A DNA stretch of 64,000 nucleotides from Candidatus Terasakiella magnetica (lineage in GTDB: Bacteria > Pseudomonadota > Alphaproteobacteria > Rhodospirillales > Terasakiellaceae): contig NZ_FLYE01000002.1 in assembly GCF_900093605.1 (NCBI RefSeq), positions 1 through 64,000 of the forward strand. The letters are read 5' to 3'. Of this stretch, positions 8,621 to 18,925 are shown piece by piece. The notes beneath the pieces are model-generated. The model was not told the DNA's origin and searched no databases. It worked only from the letters and a program-made list of their open reading frames with translations. Each line of letters opens with the position of its first letter. Positions within the stretch are counted from its first letter, which is position 1. The translations under genes and the position numbers were made by a program.

Positions 8621-10678
8621 TTAATAATCCAAGAAGCTGCGCAGTTTACGTGAGCGGCTTGGGTGTTTGAGTTTACGCAAGGCTTTGGCTTCAATCTGAC
8701 GAATACGTTCACGTGTTACGGAGAACTGTTGGCCGACTTCTTCCAAAGTGTGGTCTGTGTTCATGCCGATCCCAAAACGCATGCGCAGGACACGTTCTTC
8801 ACGTGGTGTCAGGGAGGACAGCACACGTGTTGTGGTGTTGCGCAGGTTGGACTGAATGGCCGCATCCAAAGGCTGAACCGCGTTTTTATCTTCGATGAAA
8901 TCACCCAAGTGACTATCTTCTTCGTCACCAATTGGGGTTTCAAGAGAAATTGGCTCTTTCGCAATTTTAAGGACCTTGCGGACCTTTTCTTGCGGCATAG
9001 AGAGCTTTTCAGCCAGTTCTTCTGGTGTGGGCTCGCGACCGATCTCATGCAACATCTGACGGCTTGTACGCACCAGCTTGTTGATGGTTTCGATCATATG
9101 CACCGGAATACGGATCGTGCGGGCCTGATCGGCGATAGAGCGCGTAATGGCCTGGCGAATCCACCATGTGGCATAGGTCGAGAATTTATAACCGCGACGA
9201 TATTCAAACTTATCAACCGCCTTCATCAGGCCGATGTTACCTTCCTGAATAAGGTCAAGGAACTGTAGGCCACGGTTGGTGTATTTTTTCGCAATGGAAA
9301 TTACCAAACGCAGGTTGGCCTCGATCATTTCTTTTTTCGCACGGTTTGCTTCGCGTTCACCTTTTTGAACGGTGGAAACAATACGGCGATATTCTGCAAT
9401 CGGCAGGCCGACTTCTGTAGCGACTTCTGTAATACGGTTGCGCAGTTTTACAATTTCGTCATGGTGACGCTCAGCAAAACGCTGCCAGCCTTTGGCCGGA
9501 AGTGCTGAGACACGCTCAAGCCAGTTGGGGTCGAGCTCGTGACCATAATATTGTTTAAGGAAATCAGCACGAGAGACGCGACAGCCCGTTGCCAAGCGCA
9601 ACATACGGCCTTCGCAGTTCATCAAGGCTTTGTTCAACCCATAAAGGTGATCCATCAACTCTTCGATACGACCATTGTTGAGGTGAACTTCTTCCATAAG
9701 CACAACAAGTTCATGGCGCAGTTTTTCAATGCGGCGCTCAATCGTTGCGGAAACTTTTTCGCCCTTACCCAATGTGGCAAGGCGCTGCTCCTGTGACTTA
9801 TGCATTTTGTCATAAGTCTTGGCGATTTTCTCAAAGGTTTCAATCACTTGTGGCAGAAGCTGTTCTTCCATAGCTGCCAAAGAGACATTGTTCTCTTCTG
9901 CGCTATCATCACTGGATTCAGTTGTGGCTTCACCTTCAGTACCTTCAGTTGTTTCTTCGAGGTTCTCTTCCCCTTCAGAACCAGCATCCACACCTTCAGG
10001 GGCTTCAATCTCTGCATCGTCTTCATCATCATCGGATGCATTGTCTATATCGGCACTTAAGGTGCTTTCATCAACTTCTTCTTCCACTTCTTTGGCGGCA
10101 GCTTCAACTTCTTCTGTGTTGGGGCCACCACCGTATGTGGTTTCCAGATCGATAATATCGCGCAGTAAAATATCGCCATTGATCAAGGCATCATGCCATT
10201 CAACGATGGAGCGAATGGTAATCGGGCTTTCGCAGATGCCGCCGATCATCATTTCACGGCCGGCCTCAATACGTTTGGCAATGGAAATTTCGCCTTCGCG
10301 TGAGAGTAGCTCAACACTACCCATTTCGCGCAGGTACATACGTACAGGGTCATCTGTGCGTCCGGTATCATTTTCATCAATGTTACCAGCGGCTTTTTCT
10401 TCTGTAGCATTGTCGTTGCTATCATCGTCGGATTCTTCATTCTCAACGACGTTGATACCCATTTCTGACAAGGCAGACATGGTGTCTTCAATCTGTTCTG
10501 AAGACATTTTGTCCGGCGGTAGAGCCGTATTTAATTCATCATATGTAATGAAGCCGCGCTCTTTGCCTTTGGCGAGCATTTTTTTAACGGCAGCACCAAG
10601 GGAATCAAGAAGTGGGCCGTCACCGCCTTCTTCTTGTTTGGTTTTTGCTTCGGTTGTATTTGCAGCTTTCGCAGACAT
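8621..10678 (-). CDS. rpoD: RNA polymerase primary sigma factor RpoD (sigma-70)
   Basis: Housekeeping sigma factor (685 aa). Region 1.1 is at the N terminus. Region 1.2 ([23 protein letters not shown]) follows, then a long acidic non-conserved segment, then region 2 ([41 protein letters not shown], given here only as a region name), region 3 and region 4 ([27 protein letters not shown], likewise). The ATG at 10678 has GGGGA 6-7 nt upstream. A TTG four codons earlier is less likely. It lies just downstream of dnaG, as in the classical macromolecular-synthesis operon. The segments before and after region 1.2 are unusually rich in Asp, Glu and Ser. Confidence 0.97.
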   Translation of the reverse strand: MSAKAANTTEAKTKQEEGGDGPLLDSLGAAVKKMLAKGKERGFITYDELNTALPPDKMSSEQIEDTMSALSEMGINVVENEESDDDSNDNATEEKAAGNIDENDTGRTDDPVRMYLREMGSVELLSREGEISIAKRIEAGREMMIGGICESPITIRSIVEWHDALINGDILLRDIIDLETTYGGGPNTEEVEAAAKEVEEEVDESTLSADIDNASDDDEDDAEIEAPEGVDAGSEGEENLEETTEGTEGEATTESSDDSAEENNVSLAAMEEQLLPQVIETFEKIAKTYDKMHKSQEQRLATLGKGEKVSATIERRIEKLRHELVVLMEEVHLNNGRIEELMDHLYGLNKALMNCEGRMLRLATGCRVSRADFLKQYYGHELDPNWLERVSALPAKGWQRFAERHHDEIVKLRNRITEVATEVGLPIAEYRRIVSTVQKGEREANRAKKEMIEANLRLVISIAKKYTNRGLQFLDLIQEGNIGLMKAVDKFEYRRGYKFSTYATWWIRQAITRSIADQARTIRIPVHMIETINKLVRTSRQMLHEIGREPTPEELAEKLSMPQEKVRKVLKIAKEPISLETPIGDEEDSHLGDFIEDKNAVQPLDAAIQSNLRNTTTRVLSSLTPREERVLRMRFGIGMNTDHTLEEVGQQFSVTRERIRQIEAKALRKLKHPSRSRKLRSFLDY

Positions 10679-10710
10679 GCGATTCCCCAATGAAACTCTA
10701 AAAATCTTTT

Positions 10711-10765
10711 TCGCGCACTGTCCTTAACTAAAGAAAGGACAGACTCCTTTAGTTAATATGCGCGA
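10711..10765 (-). promoter_or_regulatory. long imperfect palindrome between dnaG and rpoD
   Basis: Two nested inverted repeats are present. The outer arms are TCGCGCA (10711-10717) and TGCGCGA (10759-10765); the inner arms are the perfect 10-bp TTAACTAAAG (10724-10733) and CTTTAGTTAA (10747-10756). There is no T-run, so it is not an obvious terminator. It could be an mRNA processing or stability hairpin, or an operator for a separate rpoD promoter. Confidence 0.6.
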
Positions 10766-10782
10766 CAAATATGTAAAGACCG

Positions 10783-12681
10783 TTAATCAAACAAATCTTG
10801 TTCATCATTTTTGTAAGAATATCCACTTGCCTCATCTTCATCGGCGTCAATAATCCCCATCAGCTTTTGGTGAGCCTGAAATTGACTCAGAGCCTGAGGG
10901 GTCATTTCTTCCTTAAGGCGGCGTTTCAATTCTTTGAACTCCGCAGCGAGGTCCCGTTCCATCATATAGAGCTTGAACGTATGTTCCCAACCACGTAGCA
11001 CATCTTCAATTGGGCGATCAGGATGCAAAAAAGTCTCATGCCCAATAAACTTCCCGCCGTTTGGGGCGTGAAATTGGCTAAGCAGAGATTTTAGCGGGCC
11101 TGAAAACCCATTTTTTTCGAGGTGACTTTGAAGCGCGCGCGAATCAAGGCCTAAATCCCCATCGACGGTCTTTAAAACTTCCTGACGAAGTTTGTCAAGC
11201 GACTCGGAGGTGAAAATCAACAAGCCAAGCCGCTCTCCAACCTCGTCAATCAGTTCTGGATGTAAGATCACGGCGGCGATAAGCAAGGTCTCGCGCCATT
11301 TTTCAGCATTAATTTTTGTATTTAAACTGCTTTTGGCTTCCAAATGAGTGTGATGATTTTTTTTCTCATTTTTCCAATCACGGCGCGGCTGGAAGGGTTT
11401 TGTCTCTTTTTTAGCGCGGATTTCTTTCCACATACGGTCTTTTAAGGCCGATAAAAAGTGATGTTTTACCGATTCGTCTTCAATTTGAAAGGCATGTTTT
11501 TTTAAACTGTCTTCCAACAGGGCGCGATCTTCAGCCGTTTCAAAATTCTTGCCTTCACTTTCCATGCGCCAAAGAAGTTCTGATAAAGGAATGGCTTCAT
11601 CCAGCACCGTCTGCATGGCGGCTGCGCCTTCTTCTTTAATCAGGCTGTCGGGGTCTTCACCTGCGGGTAGATGGACGAAATGGAGAGAATATCCGGGTTT
11701 AAGGTGGGGCAGGGCGCGCTCAGCCCCGCGTGCAGAGGCACGTTGACCCGCCGCATCGCCATCAAAGCATAGCAGCGGTGTTTTACACATTTTCCACAAA
11801 AGCTGGATTTGTTCTTCCGTTAAGGCCGTGCCAAGCGGCGCAACCGCATTGCAAAAGCCGCCTTGGGCAAGGCCGATCACATCCATATAGCCTTCGGTGA
11901 CAATGATCTGATCACGCTTATAGGCTTCTTCGCGCGCTTGGGCGAGGCCGTAAAGGATCGTGCCTTTATGAAATAGCGGTGTTTCTGGTGAGTTGAGATA
12001 TTTCGGTTTGCCATCACCGAGAATTCGCCCCCCAAAGGCAATGACCTTGCCGCGCCGATCGGTGATGGGAAACATCACACGTTCACGAAAACGCTCATAA
12101 GGTTTTCGATTGGGATCATCAGGTTGAATGAGCAGACCCGCTTCAATCATTAAATGATCTTCAATGCCGTCACGTTTAAGTGCGGCTTTAAGCCCGCCTT
12201 GAATGTTGGGTGAATAACCAAGGCGAAAACGCTTGATAATCTCTTCACTTAGGCCGCGCTCACGCAGGTAAGAAAGACCGATTTGCCCCTCAGGCATGCG
12301 AAGTACACGCTCATAATACGCGCAGGCCGCTTCCATCACATCATAAAGCGTGTTGCGTTTTTCAATGCGTTCGCGCTGTTGCGGGGTGTCTTGGGGGACT
12401 TCCATACCAGCTTGTACAGCCAAGCGTTCAACCGCTTCGGGGAAGTTGAGCCCTTCGGTATTCATGACGAAATCCAGCGCACTACCATGGGCACCACAGC
12501 CAAAGCAGTGATAGAAACCTTTATCGTCATTTACGGTAAAGGACGGCGTTTTTTCGTTATGAAAGGGGCAAAGGCCGGAATGTTCTCGCCCCTTTTTGAT
12601 AAGCTTTACCCGTTTGCCGACAATCTCTGAAACAGAGGTTCGGTTTCTTAATTCATCAACAAATCCGGGAGGTATAGCCAT
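10783..12681 (-). CDS. dnaG: DNA primase DnaG
   Basis: Replicative primase (632 aa) that makes RNA primers at the fork with the DnaB helicase. The N-terminal zinc ribbon has C38, H41, C59 and C62 (CPFHNEK..CFGCGAHG). The RNA-polymerase core and TOPRIM domain follow, with the CFDGDAAGQRA motif, and a helicase-binding C-terminal domain completes it. Length is normal. It is transcribed toward rpoD, 104 bp away, probably in one operon. The ATG at 12681 gives the standard family N terminus. Confidence 0.96.
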   Translation of the reverse strand: MAIPPGFVDELRNRTSVSEIVGKRVKLIKKGREHSGLCPFHNEKTPSFTVNDDKGFYHCFGCGAHGSALDFVMNTEGLNFPEAVERLAVQAGMEVPQDTPQQRERIEKRNTLYDVMEAACAYYERVLRMPEGQIGLSYLRERGLSEEIIKRFRLGYSPNIQGGLKAALKRDGIEDHLMIEAGLLIQPDDPNRKPYERFRERVMFPITDRRGKVIAFGGRILGDGKPKYLNSPETPLFHKGTILYGLAQAREEAYKRDQIIVTEGYMDVIGLAQGGFCNAVAPLGTALTEEQIQLLWKMCKTPLLCFDGDAAGQRASARGAERALPHLKPGYSLHFVHLPAGEDPDSLIKEEGAAAMQTVLDEAIPLSELLWRMESEGKNFETAEDRALLEDSLKKHAFQIEDESVKHHFLSALKDRMWKEIRAKKETKPFQPRRDWKNEKKNHHTHLEAKSSLNTKINAEKWRETLLIAAVILHPELIDEVGERLGLLIFTSESLDKLRQEVLKTVDGDLGLDSRALQSHLEKNGFSGPLKSLLSQFHAPNGGKFIGHETFLHPDRPIEDVLRGWEHTFKLYMMERDLAAEFKELKRRLKEEMTPQALSQFQAHQKLMGIIDADEDEASGYSYKNDEQDLFD

Positions 12682-12724
12682 TTATTTACTTGCCATCTTC
12701 ACATAAAAGCAAAGACCTGTAGAA

Positions 12725-12760
12725 ATGAGGTCCCCGCACACAGGTTGGGCGAGGACGACA
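12725..12760. repeat. intergenic palindromic repeat, single arm
   Basis: It contains GAGGTCCCC and GAGGACGACA separated by 15 nt and resembles one arm of the palindrome at 14938-14996. It looks like the dispersed alphaproteobacterial intergenic repeat with a GTCATCCTCG..CGGGGA type core. Confidence 0.6.
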
Positions 12761-12767
12761 TTACATA

Positions 12768-13223
12768 TTAAACCAGACGTGCCTTGATAATAGCACTGGC
12801 CTTGCCGAAATCCATTTGGCCGGCATAACGATCTCGCAGTGCTTTCATGGTGGGGCCCATGTCTTTTAGGCCCGTTGCGCCAAGTTCCGTAATCAGGGCT
12901 TCAACCACTTCACCGATTTCTTCCTCGCTCATTTGTTTGGGGAGGAATTCTTCGATGATGGTGATTTCTGAGGCTTCCTGTTCAGCCAGCTCTAAGCGAC
13001 CACCATTTTCATACATGGTAATACTGTCACGGCGTTGTTTCACCATGGACTGTAACAAAGAGAGAATCTCTTCATCAGAAATGCCATCAGGCTTATCTTG
13101 GGTGCGCGCCGCAATGTCACGGTCTTTCAAAGCCGCCATAATCAGGCGAAGTGTCGATACTTTATGGCTGTTTTTAGCCACCATTGCCTCTTTTAAGGCG
13201 GATTTAATCTGCTCGCGAAGCAT
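12768..13223 (-). CDS. GatB/YqeY domain protein
   Basis: Small YqeY-family protein (151 aa), an all-helical domain similar to the tRNA-binding tail of the amidotransferase subunit GatB. Its exact function is unknown, though many family members are encoded next to dnaG/rpoD as here. Visible signatures are MLREQIKSALKEAMVAK at the start, FLPKQMSEEEI in the middle and a C-terminal MDFGKASAIIKARL. The ATG at 13223 is chosen over an in-frame start 63 bp upstream because family members begin at this point. It is divergent from carA; the 238-bp gap should hold both promoters. Confidence 0.88.
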   Translation of the reverse strand: MLREQIKSALKEAMVAKNSHKVSTLRLIMAALKDRDIAARTQDKPDGISDEEILSLLQSMVKQRRDSITMYENGGRLELAEQEASEITIIEEFLPKQMSEEEIGEVVEALITELGATGLKDMGPTMKALRDRYAGQMDFGKASAIIKARLV

Positions 13224-13461
13224 AATTTTGACATCAGTTGTTTTTAGGGAAGCAAGAAACTTATACCAAATGGAACCAAAAAGCAATAAATTACTGTTTT
13301 GTAACGCCTTGAAATATAAGGAAAAATTTTATTTTAGACTCCCTCTTGACGAAGGGTTAAGATTTCTTTATCAACGCGCCAATTTGCCTGAACGCACTAG
13401 CGTGAATTTAAGCAAATAGACTTTTTATATATAGCTCTTTGTAGATGAAGGACACGTCGAT

Positions 13462-14652
13462 ATGTCGCAGACACAAGCACCGGTCGCGCCCATGCCGCCC
13501 AAAGCCCGTCCCAAAAACGCCAATGCCGCATTGGTTCTGACGGATGGAACTGTTTTTTGGGGGAAGGGAGTCGGTGTTGAAGGTGTCGCCATTGGCGAAG
13601 TATGCTTCAACACATCCATTACTGGTTATCAGGAAATAATGACAGACCCGTCTTATGCCGGGCAGATCATTACCTTTACATTCCCCCATATCGGGAATAC
13701 AGGCACAAACGCAGAAGATATTGAAACTGCCAAGCCCGCAGCTCGCGGGTGCATTTTGCGCGCCGATATTACAGAGCCTGCCAACTGGCGTGCAGCTGAA
13801 CATTTCGATGCTTGGATGAAAGCCTCCAACCTTGTGGGAATTTCCGGTATTGATACACGTAAGCTGACCCGTTACATCCGTGATAACGGGGCACCGGGCG
13901 GTACGGTCATTCACCTGCCAAAAGGTCAGGATATTGATCTGGATGCGCTTAACACCATGTCAAACTCCTTCCCCGGCCTTGAGGGTATGGATCTGGCAAA
14001 AGACGTCATGTGTGAGGCCCCTTATGAATGGGATGAGGCCGCTTGGACCATGGGTGAAGGCTATGCCACACAGGCGGACCCTAAATACCATGTGGTCGCG
14101 GTTGATTTTGGTGCCAAACGCAACATCCTGCGCTGTTTGGCGGCAAGCGGGTGTCGCGTAACTGTAGTGCCGGGTAAAACCTCAGCTGAAGAAATTCTAG
14201 CTTATAACCCTGATGGGGTGTTCCTTTCTAACGGTCCGGGTGATCCGGCTGCAACTGGTGAATATGCCGTGCCGATGATCCAGAAAGTCATGGAAAGCGG
14301 CAAGCCGATGTTTGGGATTTGCCTTGGTCACCAGATGACGTGCTTGGCACTGGGGGCGAAAACCTTCAAGATGCATTTGGGCCATCGTGGTGGTAACCAT
14401 CCGGTGAAGGATTTGGAAACAAGCAAGGTTGAAATCACCTCTCAAAACCATGGTTTTGTGGTGGATGAAGACACATTGCCTGCCAATGCCAAAATCACGC
14501 ACCGTTCACTCTTTGATAAAACGATTGAAGGTATTGCACTTGAAGACAAGCCAGTCTTTTCTGTGCAGCACCATCCTGAAGCCTCACCGGGGCCGCAGGA
14601 TAGCCACTATCTGTTTGATCGTTTCGTTGAGTTGATGGCGAAGGCAAAATAA
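13462..14652 (+). CDS. carA: Carbamoyl-phosphate synthase small subunit CarA
   Basis: Glutaminase subunit (396 aa) that hydrolyses glutamine and channels ammonia to CarB for arginine and pyrimidine synthesis. The class I amidotransferase triad is visible: C287 in GICLGHQ, and H371 and E373 in HHPEASPG. The N-terminal CPSase small-chain domain carries ALVLTDGTVFWG and ISGIDTRKLTRYIR. A ribosome site AGGA lies about 9 nt before the ATG. CarB follows after one small gene. Confidence 0.96.
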   Translation: MSQTQAPVAPMPPKARPKNANAALVLTDGTVFWGKGVGVEGVAIGEVCFNTSITGYQEIMTDPSYAGQIITFTFPHIGNTGTNAEDIETAKPAARGCILRADITEPANWRAAEHFDAWMKASNLVGISGIDTRKLTRYIRDNGAPGGTVIHLPKGQDIDLDALNTMSNSFPGLEGMDLAKDVMCEAPYEWDEAAWTMGEGYATQADPKYHVVAVDFGAKRNILRCLAASGCRVTVVPGKTSAEEILAYNPDGVFLSNGPGDPAATGEYAVPMIQKVMESGKPMFGICLGHQMTCLALGAKTFKMHLGHRGGNHPVKDLETSKVEITSQNHGFVVDEDTLPANAKITHRSLFDKTIEGIALEDKPVFSVQHHPEASPGPQDSHYLFDRFVELMAKAK

Positions 14653-14656
14653 GATT

Positions 14657-14929
14657 ATGTCTCTTTCCCAAGATGCGAACAAACTGCTTAATGCCATGGC
14701 TGAAGATGATCAGCTCCCGGGCGGGGCGTTTCGCGATGTGGAAGGGATTTGTGAAGAATTTAGGGTGAGCTTTGAAACTCAGGATGAGCTTGCCAAATGG
14801 ATTGAAGAACTTGCCCAAGCTGGCGCAGTTATTTTAGAAGATCATGAATTGCACGTGTCCCCGACACCGCCCTTCATGGCCTCCATCACATTGCACGGGC
14901 TGGATATGGCAGGCTATTTGAGCCGATAG
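14657..14929 (+). CDS. Small conserved-looking protein between carA and carB
   Basis: A 90-residue acidic, soluble protein that I do not recognise. It starts 4 bp after carA, with AAGG from the carA 3' end as a ribosome site, and is therefore probably co-transcribed and coupled. No signal peptide or membrane helix is visible. The gap to carB holds a palindromic repeat. A role in carbamoyl-phosphate synthesis is suggested only by position. Confidence 0.7.
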   Translation: MSLSQDANKLLNAMAEDDQLPGGAFRDVEGICEEFRVSFETQDELAKWIEELAQAGAVILEDHELHVSPTPPFMASITLHGLDMAGYLSR

Positions 14930-14937
14930 GAAATACC

Positions 14938-14996
14938 GTCATCCTCGTGTAAACGGGGATCAGGTGGAATGAGGTCCCCACATTCGTGAGGACGAC
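14938..14996. repeat. intergenic palindromic repeat, full copy
   Basis: The left arm GTCATCCTCG...GGGGATC (14938-14961) is mirrored by GAGGTCCCC...GAGGACGAC (14971-14995). It sits inside the carA-carB operon and would form a stable mRNA hairpin. One arm recurs at 12725-12760. Confidence 0.7.
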
Positions 14997-15023
14997 AAAT
15001 TTGATAGGACGATAAGGTTAGTC

Positions 15024-18000
15024 ATGCCAAAACGTACAGATATTAAATCAATTATGATTATTGGTGCCGGCCCGATTGTAATCGGTCAGGCTTGTGAATT
15101 TGATTATTCAGGGGCTCAAGCTTGTAAGGCGCTACGTGAGGAAGGCTATCGTGTCATTCTGGTAAACTCCAATCCTGCAACGATTATGACTGATCCGAGC
15201 ATGGCGGATGCGACCTATATTGAACCGATCACACCGGATGTTGTGGCTAAAATCCTTGAAAAAGAAAAGCCAGACGCCTTGTTGCCAACAATGGGTGGTC
15301 AGACAGCGCTGAACACAGCTTTGGCTCTTTATGAAAATGGCACATTAGAACGCCTTGGTATCGAGATGATCGGTGCAACGGCTGATGCCATTGATAAGGC
15401 AGAAAACCGGGAGCGTTTCCGCGAAGCCATGACCAAAATCGGTCTTGAGAATGCGCGCTCATATGTGTGTCACACACGTGCTGAGGCAAATGTTGCGCTT
15501 GAGGCCATGGGCTTCCCGGTTATCATCCGTCCATCCTTTACATTGGGTGGCACAGGCGGTGGTGTTGCCTATAACAAAGAAGAGTTTGAGCAAATCGTCG
15601 CTTCCGGTCTGGCTGCGTCTCCAACTTCAGAGGTTCTGGTTGAAGAATCGCTTCTGGGCTGGAAAGAATATGAGATGGAAGTTGTCCGCGACAAAAAAGA
15701 CAACTGTATCATCATCTGTTCTATTGAGAACGTAGACCCGATGGGCGTGCATACAGGTGATTCTATCACGGTTGCACCCGCAATGACGCTGACTGATAAA
15801 GAATATCAGATCATGCGTAATGCCTCTTTGGCCGTGTTGCGTGAAATTGGTGTGGATACGGGCGGATCAAACGTACAGTTTACCGTAAACCCAAAAGATG
15901 GTCGTGTGATCGTTATTGAGATGAACCCACGTGTGTCGCGTTCTTCTGCATTGGCGTCTAAAGCAACGGGTTTCCCGATTGCAAAGATCGCAGCCAAGCT
16001 GGCGGTGGGCTACACGCTGGATGAGCTTGATAACGATATTACGGGCTGCACGCCTGCATCGTTTGAGCCTTCAATCGATTATGTCGTGACAAAAATTCCA
16101 CGTTTCACTTTTGAGAAATTTGCCGGCACGGATGATACGCTTTCAACAGCGATGAAATCTGTGGGCGAGGCCATGGCAATCGGTCGTACTTTCCAAGAAT
16201 CGCTGCAAAAAGGTTTGCGCTCTATGGAAACAGGCCTGACGGGCCTAAATGAGATCGAGATTGAAGGCGCAGATGGCCCTGATGGCAAGATGGCTGTAAT
16301 CAAAGAGCTCGGCAAGCCAACGTCTGAGCGCTTGTTGGTGATTGCACAGGCTTTCCGCCATGGCCTAAGCGTAGATGAAGTTAAGGCTGCAAGTAAGTAT
16401 GAGCCATGGTTCCTCAATCAAATCAAAGGCATTGTGGATGCGGAGCAAGAGCTGATTGAAAAAGGCCTGCCCGGTGAAGCCGATGACTTACAACGTATCA
16501 AGAAAATGGGTTTCTCTGATGAGCGCATTTCCGAGCTGACAGGCAAGGACCTTGAAGTTGTTTCTTATCGCCGTCACGTGCTGAATATTCACCCGACTTA
16601 TAAGCGTGTGGATACTTGTGCTGCAGAATTCCCGTCTAAAACATCTTACATGTATTCAGCTTATGAAGGCGATGGCATTACGGTTCCAGAATGTGAATCT
16701 GAGCCTTCTGATCGTGAAAAAGTTGTGATCCTTGGCGGTGGCCCAAACCGTATCGGTCAGGGTATTGAGTTTGATTATTGCTGTGTTCATGCCTCATACG
16801 CCTTGAAAGAAGCGGGTTATGAAACCATCATGGTCAACTGTAACCCTGAAACGGTTTCAACGGATTATGACACCTCAGACCGTTTGTATTTTGAGCCCCT
16901 GACACAAGAAGATGTGATCGAGCTCATCCGTGTTGAACAAAGTAACGGTAAAGTAAAAGGTGTGATCGTACAATATGGCGGTCAGACACCATTGAAGCTG
17001 GCCCATGCTCTGGAAAAAGCGGGTATTCCAATTTTGGGAACCTCTGTTGATGCCATTGATTTGGCAGAAGACCGTGAGCGTTTCCAACAGCTTTTAGCCG
17101 AGCTTGGTCTTAAGCAGCCTTCAAACGGCTTGGCCCGTACGGAAGAAGAAGCTTTTGCGGTTGCTGAAAGCATTGGCTTCCCGCTTGTCATTCGTCCCTC
17201 ATATGTTTTGGGTGGTCGCGCCATGGAAATCGTTCATTCCATGGATCGCTTGAAGCGTTATATGAAAGAGGCGGTTCAGGTTTCTGGTGACAGCCCTGTT
17301 CTTCTTGATAGCTTCTTGCAAGATGCCATTGAGATTGATGTGGATGCGGTTGGTGATGTGGACGGCAATGTCTATATCGCGGGTATCATGCAACATATTG
17401 AGGAAGCCGGTATTCACTCTGGTGACTCCGCTTGTTCTTTGCCACCTTATTCCCTAAGCGAGAAAATCATCGATCAATTGACGGATCAGGCGGTTTCTTT
17501 GGCAAAAGCCTTGAAGGTTGTCGGTTTGATGAACGTTCAGTTCGCTGTCAAAGATGATGTGATCTATATTATTGAGGTGAACCCACGGGCATCACGTACA
17601 GTGCCGTTTGTGGCAAAAGCAACAGGCATTCCAGTTGCAAAAGTTGGTGCACGTGTGATGGCGGGTGAGAAGCTGGCAGACTTTGGTTTGAAAGGCCGTA
17701 TGCCAGAGCTGGACCATGTTGCGGTGAAAGAAGCCGTCTTCCCATTTGCCCGATTCCCTGGCGTTGATGTCCTGTTGGGCCCAGAAATGAAGTCCACGGG
17801 CGAAGTTATGGGTTTGGATAAAGATTTCCCAACCGCCTTCTTAAAAGCACAAATGGGCGCGGGTTCACACTTGCCAACACAAGGTTGTGCGTTTGTTTCT
17901 GTGAAAGAGCGCGATAAAGACAAGATTGTGCCCATTGCGCAGAAACTTGTGGATATGGGCTTTAGCATTTTGGCAACAAGCGGTACCTCTAAGTTATTGG

Positions 18001-18284
18001 AAGAAAAAGGTATTTCTTCTAAGCCTGTGAATAAAGTGATTGAAGGTCGCCCCCATTGTGTGGATGCGATTTTGAACGATGAAGTTCAACTGGTCATTAA
18101 TACAACGGAAGGTCTACAAGCGATTGAGGATAGTTATTCTATCCGTCGCGAGACCCTGACACAGGGTGTTCCGTACTACACGACAATGGCGGGGGCGACG
18201 GCAGCAGCTGATGCAATTGCAGCTTTGCGTGCAGAAACGCTTGAAGTTGGATCGCTTCAGTCGTATTTTAAATCATCCTTCTAA
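15024..18284 (+). CDS. carB: Carbamoyl-phosphate synthase large subunit CarB
   Basis: Synthetase subunit (1086 aa) that makes carbamoyl phosphate from bicarbonate, ammonia from CarA and two ATP. It shows the internal duplication of the family: two ATP-grasp halves, each opening with a glycine-rich motif ([19 protein letters not shown] near residue 12; [19 protein letters not shown] near residue 570). An oligomerisation domain lies between them and an MGS-like allosteric domain at the C terminus. Full length with no breaks. It is separated from carA by a 90-residue gene and a repeat. Confidence 0.97.
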   Translation: MPKRTDIKSIMIIGAGPIVIGQACEFDYSGAQACKALREEGYRVILVNSNPATIMTDPSMADATYIEPITPDVVAKILEKEKPDALLPTMGGQTALNTALALYENGTLERLGIEMIGATADAIDKAENRERFREAMTKIGLENARSYVCHTRAEANVALEAMGFPVIIRPSFTLGGTGGGVAYNKEEFEQIVASGLAASPTSEVLVEESLLGWKEYEMEVVRDKKDNCIIICSIENVDPMGVHTGDSITVAPAMTLTDKEYQIMRNASLAVLREIGVDTGGSNVQFTVNPKDGRVIVIEMNPRVSRSSALASKATGFPIAKIAAKLAVGYTLDELDNDITGCTPASFEPSIDYVVTKIPRFTFEKFAGTDDTLSTAMKSVGEAMAIGRTFQESLQKGLRSMETGLTGLNEIEIEGADGPDGKMAVIKELGKPTSERLLVIAQAFRHGLSVDEVKAASKYEPWFLNQIKGIVDAEQELIEKGLPGEADDLQRIKKMGFSDERISELTGKDLEVVSYRRHVLNIHPTYKRVDTCAAEFPSKTSYMYSAYEGDGITVPECESEPSDREKVVILGGGPNRIGQGIEFDYCCVHASYALKEAGYETIMVNCNPETVSTDYDTSDRLYFEPLTQEDVIELIRVEQSNGKVKGVIVQYGGQTPLKLAHALEKAGIPILGTSVDAIDLAEDRERFQQLLAELGLKQPSNGLARTEEEAFAVAESIGFPLVIRPSYVLGGRAMEIVHSMDRLKRYMKEAVQVSGDSPVLLDSFLQDAIEIDVDAVGDVDGNVYIAGIMQHIEEAGIHSGDSACSLPPYSLSEKIIDQLTDQAVSLAKALKVVGLMNVQFAVKDDVIYIIEVNPRASRTVPFVAKATGIPVAKVGARVMAGEKLADFGLKGRMPELDHVAVKEAVFPFARFPGVDVLLGPEMKSTGEVMGLDKDFPTAFLKAQMGAGSHLPTQGCAFVSVKERDKDKIVPIAQKLVDMGFSILATSGTSKLLEEKGISSKPVNKVIEGRPHCVDAILNDEVQLVINTTEGLQAIEDSYSIRRETLTQGVPYYTTMAGATAAADAIAALRAETLEVGSLQSYFKSSF

Positions 18285-18308
18285 TACAGAAGGAAGTGAA
18301 TTAATCGT

Positions 18309-18346
18309 CACGCCCTCACTTGATGTGGGGGCGTGTCGTATTTTTT
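18309..18346 (+). terminator. probable terminator after carB
   Basis: The stem CACGCCC/GGGCGTG is followed, five bases later, by a T6 run. It lies before the greA ribosome site, so greA may need its own promoter or read-through. Confidence 0.55.
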
Positions 18347-18370
18347 ATTGTTCGTTTTTTGGAAAAAGTT

Positions 18371-18844
18371 ATGGATCGTATCCCTATGACGGCTGAGGGT
18401 TGTGCTCAGCTAGAAGAAGAGTTGAAGAATCTGAAATCTGTTGAGCGCCCAAATGTGATTGCGGCGATTGCAGAGGCACGTGAGCATGGCGACCTTTCAG
18501 AGAATGCTGAATATCATGCCGCGCGTGAAAAACAGGGTTTCATTGAAGGCCGCATTAAAGAGCTGGAAGCTGTGATTAGTGTGGCTGAGGTGATTGACCC
18601 CAAGGCACTGTCTGGTGATGTGGTGCGTTTTGGCGCAACGCTTTTGGTTGTTGATGAAGACACTGATGAAGAGACTGAATATCAGATTGTTGGTCAGTAT
18701 GAAGCCAGCCTTGAAGAAGGTAAAATTTCCGTCGGCTCACCGCTTGCACGTGGTTTGATTGGCAAGACACTGGGTGACAGCGTTGAAGTGCGCACCCCAG
18801 CTGGAAGTAAGTCTTATGAGATTTTAGAAGTCGAATATAAGTGA
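18371..18844 (+). CDS. greA: Transcription elongation factor GreA
   Basis: GreA (157 aa) stimulates transcript cleavage by backtracked RNA polymerase through its secondary channel. The N-terminal coiled coil begins [10 protein letters not shown] and holds the acidic tip around [18 protein letters not shown]. The C-terminal FKBP-like domain holds [14 protein letters not shown]. The ATG at 18371 gives the usual family length; in-frame starts further upstream lie in the carB terminator region. Confidence 0.96.
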   Translation: MDRIPMTAEGCAQLEEELKNLKSVERPNVIAAIAEAREHGDLSENAEYHAAREKQGFIEGRIKELEAVISVAEVIDPKALSGDVVRFGATLLVVDEDTDEETEYQIVGQYEASLEEGKISVGSPLARGLIGKTLGDSVEVRTPAGSKSYEILEVEYK

Positions 18845-18922
18845 TGTATCTCTGATACATATATCCTCAGTCATGAGGATGATAAGCACAAAAAAACCGC
18901 CTCATGATAGGGCGGTTTTTTT
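18844..18922. terminator. triple hairpin ending in a bidirectional terminator
   Basis: Three hairpins follow the greA stop: ATGTATC-tct-GATACAT (18844-18860), ATCCTCA-gtca-TGAGGAT (18863-18880), and AAAACCGCC/GGCGGTTTT (18893-18919) with a T-run on either strand. The last can serve both greA and the convergent lrp gene. Confidence 0.85.
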
Positions 18923-18925
18923 GTT

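Noticed and set aside
9819-10727. 302-codon frame opposite rpoD
   Set aside because: Serine-rich translation typical of the antisense of an acidic gene; no ribosome site; rpoD is certain on the other strand.
12725-14996. CRISPR array
   Set aside because: Only two palindromic elements with genes between them and no spaced repeats; no cas genes anywhere in the window.
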